Of a stretch of DNA of 38,328 nucleotides, positions 15,173 to 21,944 are shown in pieces. Each line of letters opens with the position of its first letter. Position 1 is the stretch's first letter. The notes beneath the pieces were generated by a model. The model searched no databases. It worked only from the letters and a program-made list of their open reading frames with translations, and was not told the origin of the DNA. This DNA is from a bacterium (lineage in GTDB: Bacteria > Armatimonadota > Chthonomonadetes > Chthonomonadales > JAMCWF01): the NCBI GenBank assembly GCA_021842405.1, contig JAKBZR010000024.1, positions 1 through 38,328 on the forward strand, in the 5' to 3' direction. Both the position numbers and the translations under genes were made by a program.

Positions 15173-17896
15173 ATGAGCGATGAGGAATCGCTGGTAAACA
15201 AGGAGACGGAAGGGGCGATTGAAGCTCCCACTGCCGAGCAACAATCGGCACCCGCATCAAAACGCCGCCGGGCGCCGAGGCGTTACGCCAAAAAGCCGGT
15301 ATCCAGCCAGGGGTCTAAAGAGAAATCGGAAGAATCAACCGGATCGAGCGAAGGGAACCCGGTCTCCAGATCGCGTCGCCGCAGTCGCAAGAAACAACAA
15401 CCGTCGCTAAATGATGCTCCTGCCACGGAAAACATTGAACAGGCAGAAAAAACAGTTGTAGATACACAAGCCGAAGTGATCGAGGCGAAGACCATTGCTC
15501 CGCCAACCGATGCTCCGATTGAAACCGTTGAAAAACCAAGGAGAAGATCACGCCGCCGCAAGCCTCAAACACCGGTTGAAGAGCGATGCCTCGAACCTCA
15601 AATTCCTGAAGCCAAGCCGGTGCGCGGTCCAAAATCAGCCGAACGCCGTAAAAAAAAGCCGGCGATCGAATTCGTATCAAAGCCGGGCGGCACCAAGCTG
15701 ATCGTTCGGAACGATTTGCCGCAGATCCAAATTGAGCGCGCCATACAGGTCCCCATTTTCTTCTTTGGAAATCTCGATTCGCGGGATCATGAGGGACGGA
15801 TCCTATCCCAGGTGCAAAAGGCAGCTCGCGCCGGAGTGCATTTTCACAGTACGCTGATTGAAATTCCGGTTCCTGCGCCGGACAGCGCCGACTGTTTTGC
15901 TGAGGCGGATCGCCGACTGAAGAAGCTGCTGGAAGGAGACCCCGGCGGTTATGTTATGCCGCGTGTCGTCTTCAAACCGGCGCCCGGCTGGCGGCGCAGT
16001 CATTTCAGTGAGTTTTCGGTTCACAATGAACAGACCGGTGATCCCTCATTGGGAAGCGATCTGTTTTGGGAGGCGGCGGAGCGTTCACTGGCCGGTTTGC
16101 TGGACCACTTCAATGCCGGCGATTATGGAAGCCGTGTAATCGGCATTCATCTGGAGCGCGGCGAATGGTTCCTGGGCAAGGAGGATGGGTTTGACCACAG
16201 CGATGTAAATCGGGAGGCTTTTCGCCAATGGTTGATCGCGAAATACCACAATGACGTGATCGAGCTGCGAGCGGCCTGGTATGATGGCGATGTGCAGTTT
16301 TCGACCGCCGAAATCCCTAACCCCCCCACTCCAACCGGCCCGGAGCGATTCTTCCTTGAACAGCGCCGAAATCGTCGGCTGCTTGATTTTTATGCGTTCA
16401 CTTCAGAGACGATGGTGCAGCGGATTTTGGGGTTGGCTCATGTGATCAAGCAGAAGACGTTCAACCGAATGTTGGCCTCAGTCTGCTATGGGTACACCTT
16501 TGAATTTGCCCACTCCCACTCAGGCCATCGAGCTTTAGGCCAGCTTTTGGATTCCCCGGCGATTGACATCGTGGCGGGGCCGCCCGGCTACCGCCAATCC
16601 CGATCGCTGGGAGGGAGCGCCGCCTATCCGGCGCCGATCGGCTCAGTGAGGCTCCATCGGAAACTATGGATCTCGGAAGAGGACATTAAAACCGATCTGG
16701 CCGGTGAGGGAGGTGACGACGATTACAATGTGCGCTTTTTAACCCGCTCCGATACTGAAAACGCACACCGCCGCGGATTTGGGCAGGCGCTGGCAAGCGC
16801 CGCCGGCATCGGCTGGATGGACCTTTGGGGTGAGGGCTGGCTGGATGATCCCTTCTACTGGGAAAAGATGTCGGAGTTCATTAAAACCTATCGCAATGCG
16901 TTAAAAACCCGTCCCAGCTCGTCCTCCCAGGTCATTGCGCTGATTGATGAGCGCAGCCTTAACCACATCAATTGCGATGAAAGTCGTGTTAAAGATATCC
17001 TTGGCCAGCGGAGCGCTCTGATACGGACAGGCGCCTCCGTCTCTTTTCATTTACAAAGTGACGTCACCCATCCAAATTTTCCCTTGGATGCTAAGCTCTA
17101 TATCTTCTTAAACGCTTACCGGCTTACGCAGGAAGAAAGAACTGCGATCATCGAACGCCTGCATGGCGGCGGTCGGACTCTCGCTTGGATCGGTCCGGTC
17201 GGAACTTGCAGTGACCGAGGGGAAACGGCCGAAAACGTGAGCGATCTGATTGGGATGTCGCTGCGGCCGCAGGAGTGGAATTCGGAGTGCGGCAGTCGGA
17301 TTGTGGATTCACGGCATCCAGTCACCGCCCGATTGCGCCGCCGCGAATTGGGTAACCGCGAGCGCCGCAACCCATCCATTTCAGTGGTGGACGATGATGC
17401 GACACCGCTGGCGGTTTACCAGCAGAGCGGAGCCGTCTCGATTGCAGCTCGCAACCATTCCGATTGGCGATCGGTATTCTGCGGTGAGTTGGCACTCTCC
17501 ACCGAATGGTTCCAGGGGCTATGCCGGTACGCTGATGTGCATCTATTCACCTCCGGCGAAAGTGATGTGGTGTATGCGGATGGTGGATGGCTCACCATCC
17601 ATGCCGATCGTCCCGGTACCCGTATCATCAGTCTGCCCCCTTCAGATGGTGAGCAGAACGAGCTTTACGACCTGGTTGCCAAGCGGCTGGTGCCGACCGA
17701 CGGCCATACCGCTAGAGTGACGGTACGACACGGGATCACCCTCCAGTACTTTTTCGGCCCCATCGGCAAGATGAGGTCGCTGGGATTCAGCAACTTAACC
17801 GCACCTCTATCCGTTAAATCATCTCGGAATAAGGCGCCGAACAAACCGGAAACACTCCAAACCGAAACAGATTCCGAGCCGATCGATTCGCCTTAA
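15173..17896 (+). CDS. GH42-like (beta-galactosidase-type) protein with basic disordered N-terminal region
   Basis: 907 residues. Residues 1 to about 180 are low complexity and rich in Lys, Arg, Pro, Glu and Ser (KRRRAPRRYAKKP, SRRRSRKKQQ, RRRSRRRK), with no signal peptide. From about 185 there is a GH42-like TIM barrel: IFFFGNLDSRDHEG, IGIHLERGEWFLG (candidate acid/base Glu near 326-329), FRQWLIAKYHNDVIELRAAW, and LWISEEDIKTD with a candidate nucleophile Glu near 501. Then a trimerisation-like Rossmannoid domain (IALIDERSL, LYIFLNAYRLTQEERTAII) and a C-terminal beta domain. GH42 enzymes normally hold an Asn-Glu acid/base pair; here it is ERGE, so activity is uncertain. GGAGG precedes ATG 15173. 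Cytoplasmic location is predicted, odd for a hydrolase of polymers. Confidence 0.72.
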   Translation: MSDEESLVNKETEGAIEAPTAEQQSAPASKRRRAPRRYAKKPVSSQGSKEKSEESTGSSEGNPVSRSRRRSRKKQQPSLNDAPATENIEQAEKTVVDTQAEVIEAKTIAPPTDAPIETVEKPRRRSRRRKPQTPVEERCLEPQIPEAKPVRGPKSAERRKKKPAIEFVSKPGGTKLIVRNDLPQIQIERAIQVPIFFFGNLDSRDHEGRILSQVQKAARAGVHFHSTLIEIPVPAPDSADCFAEADRRLKKLLEGDPGGYVMPRVVFKPAPGWRRSHFSEFSVHNEQTGDPSLGSDLFWEAAERSLAGLLDHFNAGDYGSRVIGIHLERGEWFLGKEDGFDHSDVNREAFRQWLIAKYHNDVIELRAAWYDGDVQFSTAEIPNPPTPTGPERFFLEQRRNRRLLDFYAFTSETMVQRILGLAHVIKQKTFNRMLASVCYGYTFEFAHSHSGHRALGQLLDSPAIDIVAGPPGYRQSRSLGGSAAYPAPIGSVRLHRKLWISEEDIKTDLAGEGGDDDYNVRFLTRSDTENAHRRGFGQALASAAGIGWMDLWGEGWLDDPFYWEKMSEFIKTYRNALKTRPSSSSQVIALIDERSLNHINCDESRVKDILGQRSALIRTGASVSFHLQSDVTHPNFPLDAKLYIFLNAYRLTQEERTAIIERLHGGGRTLAWIGPVGTCSDRGETAENVSDLIGMSLRPQEWNSECGSRIVDSRHPVTARLRRRELGNRERRNPSISVVDDDATPLAVYQQSGAVSIAARNHSDWRSVFCGELALSTEWFQGLCRYADVHLFTSGESDVVYADGGWLTIHADRPGTRIISLPPSDGEQNELYDLVAKRLVPTDGHTARVTVRHGITLQYFFGPIGKMRSLGFSNLTAPLSVKSSRNKAPNKPETLQTETDSEPIDSP

Positions 17897-17991
17897 CCGG
17901 GGAACCGGGCCTGCCCCTCCTCAATGAGTGCCCATCTTCAGGCATTGCCGAACCGCTTCATCAAAAAGATTGAAAAATCGTTGAAAAACGC

Positions 17992-18048
17992 TTGACAGCC
18001 AAATAACCGTTAATGCTATAATCTAACAGTCGTTGATAACGATTATCA
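17992..18048 (+). promoter_or_regulatory. Promoter and Fur-family box of the Fur-like gene
   Basis: TTGACA (17992-17997) and TATAAT (18017-18022), 19 bases apart, are followed by TGATAA-CGA-TTATCA (18034-18048). This is a perfect inverted repeat of the Fur/PerR type (7-1-7 style). It lies just after the expected transcription start, so the regulator very probably represses its own operon. Confidence 0.75.
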
Positions 18049-18060
18049 TTTACATTTGCT

Positions 18061-18501
18061 ATGAGAAAGACACGACAATACCAAGCTGTTTTGGAGGCGC
18101 TGAGGAGCACTCGTACTCACCCGAACGCCGAATGGGTCTATGATCAAGTTCGTGGGCGGGTTCCGGGGGTCAGTTTAGCCACCGTGTACCGTATCCTGAG
18201 GAGCCTTGAGATGGAGGGAGCCATCACTTCGATGGAATATGCCGGCCGCCGAACCCGCTTCGATGGTTATCCCGGGCCCCACAATCATGTCGTCTGCCTT
18301 CACTGCGGTGCTATTGAAGATGTGGATGCAGCGCCGGATGAATCCACTAAGGCAAAGGTTGAATTGTCGTCCGGGTTTCGGGTATCCCATTATCGTCTCG
18401 AATGGTTTGGTCTATGTCCACGATGCGCGGCGAATAGTGATCCATTGCGTTATCAGCATTCAGATAGCACCTGCAATTCCAACGAAGGAGCTCAAATATG
18501 A
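18061..18501 (+). CDS. Fur-family metal-dependent repressor (Fur/PerR type)
   Basis: A 146-residue regulator. The N-terminal winged helix has the family recognition segment GVSLATVYRILRSLEMEGAI. The dimerisation domain begins HNHVVCLHCG. Structural zinc ligands are Cys79/Cys82 and Cys119/Cys122. Iron-responsive Fur and peroxide-sensing PerR share these features; the downstream ferritin-like and rubrerythrin genes favour a PerR-like role in peroxide and iron stress, but the metal cannot be decided by eye. ATG 18061 begins 38 bases after the -10 box and lacks a strong Shine-Dalgarno. It overlaps the next gene by four bases. Confidence 0.92.
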   Translation: MRKTRQYQAVLEALRSTRTHPNAEWVYDQVRGRVPGVSLATVYRILRSLEMEGAITSMEYAGRRTRFDGYPGPHNHVVCLHCGAIEDVDAAPDESTKAKVELSSGFRVSHYRLEWFGLCPRCAANSDPLRYQHSDSTCNSNEGAQI

Positions 18502-18926
18502 GTAAAGATCAACTGATTGCCGCCCTGAATCGTCAATTGGCAGCCGAGTATCAGGCTATTATCCAGTACCTGCACTACGCGGCGGTCGTAACCGGACCCT
18601 ATCGGCCGGAATTGGTTACCTTTTTCCAGACCGAGGTCGCCGACGAGACCCTTCACGCCCAATACCTGGCCGGAAAAGTTGCAGCGCTAGGCGGCGATCC
18701 CACCACTGAACCCAAAGCGGTTCCGCATTCCACCGATCCACGCACGCTCTTGCAGTATGTGCTGTCGGCCGAAGAGGAAGCGGTGAAAGCCTACGCCGAG
18801 ATCATCAAGATTGCCGATGAGGTCGGCGAGTACGGTGTTCGGATTCAGGCCGAAAACTTCCTCCAAGAGGAAGCCACGCACACCGACGAAACCCGTAAGT
18901 TACTTGCTGGGCACTGGGAAGCCTAA
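18498..18926 (+). CDS. Ferritin-like di-iron protein (bacterioferritin family)
   Basis: A 142-residue four-helix bundle protein. Iron-ligand pattern is visible: Glu in AAEYQAIIQYLHYA, then ADETLHAQYLAGKVAALGGDP (Glu-x2-His), LSAEEEAVKAY, and FLQEEATHTDE (Glu-x2-His). The size and ALGGDP loop match short bacterioferritin or ferritin-like proteins that store or detoxify iron and use peroxide. The start overlaps the stop of the Fur-family gene (ATGA), with GAAGGAG just upstream, so the two are translationally coupled and presumably under the Fur box. Confidence 0.9.
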   Translation: MSKDQLIAALNRQLAAEYQAIIQYLHYAAVVTGPYRPELVTFFQTEVADETLHAQYLAGKVAALGGDPTTEPKAVPHSTDPRTLLQYVLSAEEEAVKAYAEIIKIADEVGEYGVRIQAENFLQEEATHTDETRKLLAGHWEA

Positions 18927-18992
18927 TCCAACGCCCAACCCTTTCGGGGCATCCGCTCCGAAAAATCACATCATTCAAGCGAGGAGATAACC

Positions 18993-19415
18993 ATGCCGGA
19001 TCTGAAGGACTCAAAAACACTGAAAAATCTCAAGGACGGTTTCGCCGGCGAATCGCAGGCGAACCGACACTACCTGTCCTATAGCCGCCAGGCCGACGTC
19101 GAAGGCTATCCCGATGTGGCCGGCGTCTTCCGTGACACCGCCGAAGGTGAAACCGGGCACGCCTTCGGACACATGGAGTTTATGGAGAAAATCGGCGACC
19201 CGGTTACCAATATGCCGGTTGGAGCCACCGATCTGAACTTAAAGTCGGCGGTTGAAGGGGAAACCTACGAGTACACCCAAATGTACCCCGGGTTCGCACG
19301 AACCGCTCGCGAGGAAGGATTTGAGGACATCGCAGAGTGGTTTGAAACTTTGGCCCGCGCTGAAAAATCGCACGCCGGGCGATTCCAGAAAGCGTTCGAC
19401 ACGCTGAACGCTTAA
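18993..19415 (+). CDS. Rubrerythrin, short form without rubredoxin domain
   Basis: A 140-residue rubrerythrin-type peroxidase: [51 protein letters not shown] and [10 protein letters not shown] supply the alternating Glu and Glu-x2-His ligands of the di-iron site. The C-terminal rubredoxin domain with two Cys-x2-Cys motifs is absent, so electrons must come from another protein; the Fe-S oxidoreductase downstream is a candidate. GAGGAG lies before ATG 18993. The gap of 66 bases from the ferritin-like gene suggests one transcript. A hairpin follows the stop. Confidence 0.93.
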   Translation: MPDLKDSKTLKNLKDGFAGESQANRHYLSYSRQADVEGYPDVAGVFRDTAEGETGHAFGHMEFMEKIGDPVTNMPVGATDLNLKSAVEGETYEYTQMYPGFARTAREEGFEDIAEWFETLARAEKSHAGRFQKAFDTLNA

Positions 19416-19422
19416 TCGAATG

Positions 19423-19446
19423 GAGTGGGGACTGATAGTCCCACTC
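19423..19446 (+). terminator. Stem-loop after the rubrerythrin gene
   Basis: GAGT-g-GGGACT pairs with AGTCCC-ACTC (loop GAT, one bulged G), eight bases past the stop, then CGCTTTC. It lacks a true T-run, so it is a weak terminator or an RNA-stabilising hairpin. Confidence 0.4.
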
Positions 19447-19483
19447 GCTTTCAATATACCTCCCATGACTGGAGGAGCTAATT

Positions 19484-19544
19484 GGGGGTATGTCAGGCTG
19501 TCAGGTTTGTGATTTGCGATCATAACACCTTTCGACATACCCCC
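19484..19544. repeat. Long inverted repeat, 11-base perfect arms
   Basis: GGGGGTATGTC (19484-19494) and GACATACCCCC (19534-19544) are exact inverted copies. Inside, AGGTTTGTGAT and ATCATAACACCT also pair imperfectly. The 61-base unit would fold into one long hairpin. Coding is absent. Confidence 0.5.
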
Positions 19545-19589
19545 GACCATTCGCTGGCCGGATGAAATGCAGCGGATGGCACACAAGTG

Positions 19590-19756
19590 GTTGTTGAAAA
19601 GCTTATCGGGTTTCGCCGCTTCGTCATTCCCGCATGGCTCCACTCCAGTGGAGTGGATGGCGGGGATCCAGCCCGATGCGGATGCTCTGGATTCCAGGTT
19701 CCGCTTTGCGGCCCTGGAATGACGACGCAGAGGCATTACCGTATTTTTTCAACAAC
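19590..19756. mobile_element. MITE-like element with 11-base terminal inverted repeats
   Basis: GTTGTTGAAAA (19590-19600) and TTTTCAACAAC (19746-19756) are perfect inverted termini, and the match extends three more bases outward with one mismatch. Inner inverted sequences CGTCATTCCCGC and GGAATGACG, and a CTCCACT-CC-AGTGGAG hairpin, make it highly foldable. The 167-base element has no coding capacity and sits between rubrerythrin and the Fe-S protein gene. No clear target duplication was seen. Confidence 0.6.
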
Positions 19757-19805
19757 TACACCCGTTTGAGCGATTCAATATTCCCGTAGAAGGAGCATTG
19801 GTGGG

Positions 19806-21119
19806 ATGTCTGAGTTGACCGGCGTTGAGAAATCCCTGTTTTACGATACGAGCGACCCCGACTTTTACGACCCGGCCGCACTCGATAAAGAGATGCGCCG
19901 GATTTTCACCATTTGTAACGGATGCCGTCTATGCTTCAACCTATGCCCCTCTTTCAAGTACATGTTTCACACCGCCGATGAGAAAGACAGTATCGAAAAG
20001 CTGGATGCCGGCGACCATCAGCAGATCGAAAAGCTGTGCTATCAGTGCAAACTTTGTTACCCGAAATGCCCATATACCCCGCCCCATGAATACCATCTCG
20101 ATTTCCCGCGCCTGATGATGAGGGCGCGGGCGGTCCGGATGAAAGAGAACGGCCACTCGCTTTCAGACAAAATGTTGGGCAATCCGGATACCGTCGGACG
20201 AATGCAGACCGGTTTGCAGGCGCGGATGATAAACCGGATGAATCGCAATCATCTTCATCGGACGCTGATGGAAAAAGTGCTCGGCATTCATCGCGACCGC
20301 AACCTGCCACCGGCGAATCGCGGCACCTTTGCGAGGTGGTTCCACAAAAAGCGATTTGCCCAACCGGAAGAGCCGGTTGCAAAAGTGGCGCTCTTCTACT
20401 CTTGCCTCGTGAACTACAACTATCCTGAGGTGGGCCGTGCGCTGATGGCGGTGTTTCAACATAACAATATTGAGGTCGTATGCCCTTCCCAGCGCTGCTG
20501 CGGAATGCCGAAACTGGACATCGGCGATGTGCAAAACACCCGCGATTATCATGCCGGTTACAATGTGAAGCAATTTGCCGCCTATATTCGACAAGGTTAC
20601 GATATCGTGGTGCCGGAACCCACCTGTTCAATGATGATTAAAACGGAATACCCACAACTGCTCGACAGCGAGGACGCCCGCCTGGTTGCTGACCACACGT
20701 ATGATCTTGCCGAGTTCCTGATGAAGTTGAAAAGAGAGAACAAACTCAAACTTGATTTCAAGGAGCCGCCGCCCCGCTTGGCCTATCACCAACCCTGTCA
20801 CCTGAAAATACAGAACATGGGAAATCGCTCATTGGAGCTGCTCCGGTTGCTGCCCGGCACTAAAGTGGAGTTCATCAATAAGGGGTGTTGCGGCGTGGAC
20901 GGAACCTGGGGATTCAAGAAGGACTACTTCGAGATGTCGCTGCAGGTCGGCTCCGGTATGATCAGTGGGATGCAGGAGGCGCAATCGGGCGATATGCCGG
21001 CTCAGCCGGTGGCCGACTGCTCTTTTTGTGGGTTACAGATCGAGAAGGGCGCCGGTCTCAAGACCTTGCATCCCATTGAGGTAATTGCACTGGCCTACGG
21101 CTTGGAAATGTATGATTAG
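19806..21119 (+). CDS. GlpC/HdrD-like Fe-S oxidoreductase
   Basis: A 437-residue iron-sulfur protein related to anaerobic glycerol-3-phosphate dehydrogenase subunit C and heterodisulfide reductase. Two full [4Fe-4S] ferredoxin motifs sit at CNGCRLCFNLCP (Cys37, 40, 43, 47) and CYQCKLCYPKCP (Cys78, 81, 84, 88). Two CCG domains follow with QRCCGMPKLDIG and NKGCCGVDGTWG. No GlpA or GlpB gene adjoins, so it is not a normal glycerol-phosphate complex. Its place between rubrerythrin and DUF3501 matches a gene set known in other bacteria, suggesting it passes electrons to rubrerythrin. That role is inference. AAGGAG lies ten bases before ATG 19806. Confidence 0.9.
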   Translation: MSELTGVEKSLFYDTSDPDFYDPAALDKEMRRIFTICNGCRLCFNLCPSFKYMFHTADEKDSIEKLDAGDHQQIEKLCYQCKLCYPKCPYTPPHEYHLDFPRLMMRARAVRMKENGHSLSDKMLGNPDTVGRMQTGLQARMINRMNRNHLHRTLMEKVLGIHRDRNLPPANRGTFARWFHKKRFAQPEEPVAKVALFYSCLVNYNYPEVGRALMAVFQHNNIEVVCPSQRCCGMPKLDIGDVQNTRDYHAGYNVKQFAAYIRQGYDIVVPEPTCSMMIKTEYPQLLDSEDARLVADHTYDLAEFLMKLKRENKLKLDFKEPPPRLAYHQPCHLKIQNMGNRSLELLRLLPGTKVEFINKGCCGVDGTWGFKKDYFEMSLQVGSGMISGMQEAQSGDMPAQPVADCSFCGLQIEKGAGLKTLHPIEVIALAYGLEMYD

Positions 21120-21200
21120 GCAAATCGCATTGCGTTAGGAAGTGGTTGCCGTATTATTCAACATCCTCTTAAAGAAAATCTGACGGATGAGGAGCGATTT

Positions 21201-21794
21201 ATGAAACCGGTAGTACTGGAAGAGATCAAGGCTTTAACCGAATACGAAAAGGCAAGGACGGCTTTCCGCCAGCACGTCAAGGAGGTGAAGGCCGCCCGGC
21301 GCGTTATCGTCGGGCCTCATCTGAGCTTTGTCTTTGAAAACCATGACACGGTGCTCTTTCAAATCCAGGAGATGATCCGGGCGGAGCGCATTGTGGACGA
21401 GCGTGCGATCAGGCACGAGATCGAGACCTACAACGAGATGATTGGCGGTCCGCTCCAACTCCGTTCCACCATGTTTATTGAAATTGACGACTCCGCTCGC
21501 ATCAAGGAGCTGTTGGACCGCCTGTACGGGATTGACGATCGAGGAATGGTTTGGATTGAATTTCCGGATGGCAGCCGCTGCGACGGCATCTACGATCAGG
21601 GATACAGCAAGGAGGACAAGATCAGTGCGGTGCATTACGTCACATGGAACTTTACGCCAGCCCAGGAGACATTGCTGAAAAAATCAATCGGCCCTCTTAT
21701 TTTAGTGGTCAACCACCCCAACTATAAGGAACGGGTAACGTTGGGGCCTGATACGCTGCGCGCCTTCGCAGACGACCTGGCGATCTCTGAATAA
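21201..21794 (+). CDS. DUF3501 family protein
   Basis: A 197-residue soluble protein beginning KPVVLEEIKALTEYEKARTAFR, then VGPHLSFVFENHDTVLFQIQEMIRAERI and ERVTLGPDTLRAFADDLA, which I recognise as the DUF3501 family. The function is unknown. The family is often found beside a rubrerythrin and a GlpC-like Fe-S protein, as here. The gap from the Fe-S gene is 81 bases and GAGGAG lies upstream of ATG 21201, so the two likely share a transcript. There are no cysteines, signal peptide or membrane segments. Confidence 0.85.
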   Translation: MKPVVLEEIKALTEYEKARTAFRQHVKEVKAARRVIVGPHLSFVFENHDTVLFQIQEMIRAERIVDERAIRHEIETYNEMIGGPLQLRSTMFIEIDDSARIKELLDRLYGIDDRGMVWIEFPDGSRCDGIYDQGYSKEDKISAVHYVTWNFTPAQETLLKKSIGPLILVVNHPNYKERVTLGPDTLRAFADDLAISE

Positions 21795-21880
21795 CTGAGC
21801 GATTTACTGGAATACCGCCCGCCATTAAGACCCTATTCAAAAAATAAACGATTAATCAGCCGAAAAAGCCCTCCCTCTAC

Positions 21881-21910
21881 TTGACGCGGATTTTTTATTC
21901 GCGGTATAAT
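21881..21910 (+). promoter_or_regulatory. rpoB promoter
   Basis: TTGACG (21881-21886) and perfect TATAAT (21905-21910), 18 bases apart. Transcription would start near 21917, with AGGAGG at 21931-21936 eight bases before ATG 21945. It is a strong promoter placed for rpoBC alone. Confidence 0.8.
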
Positions 21911-21944
21911 AGATGTTTGTGCGTCACAATAGGAGGCCCACTGC

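Noticed and set aside
19416-19805. Possible CRISPR or repeat array
   Set aside because: The palindromic units are different from each other and not regularly spaced; no direct repeat with spacers is present.
19806-21119. GlpC of an anaerobic glycerol-3-phosphate dehydrogenase
   Set aside because: Motifs fit the family, but glpA and glpB are absent and the neighbours are rubrerythrin and DUF3501, so the gene symbol was not assigned.
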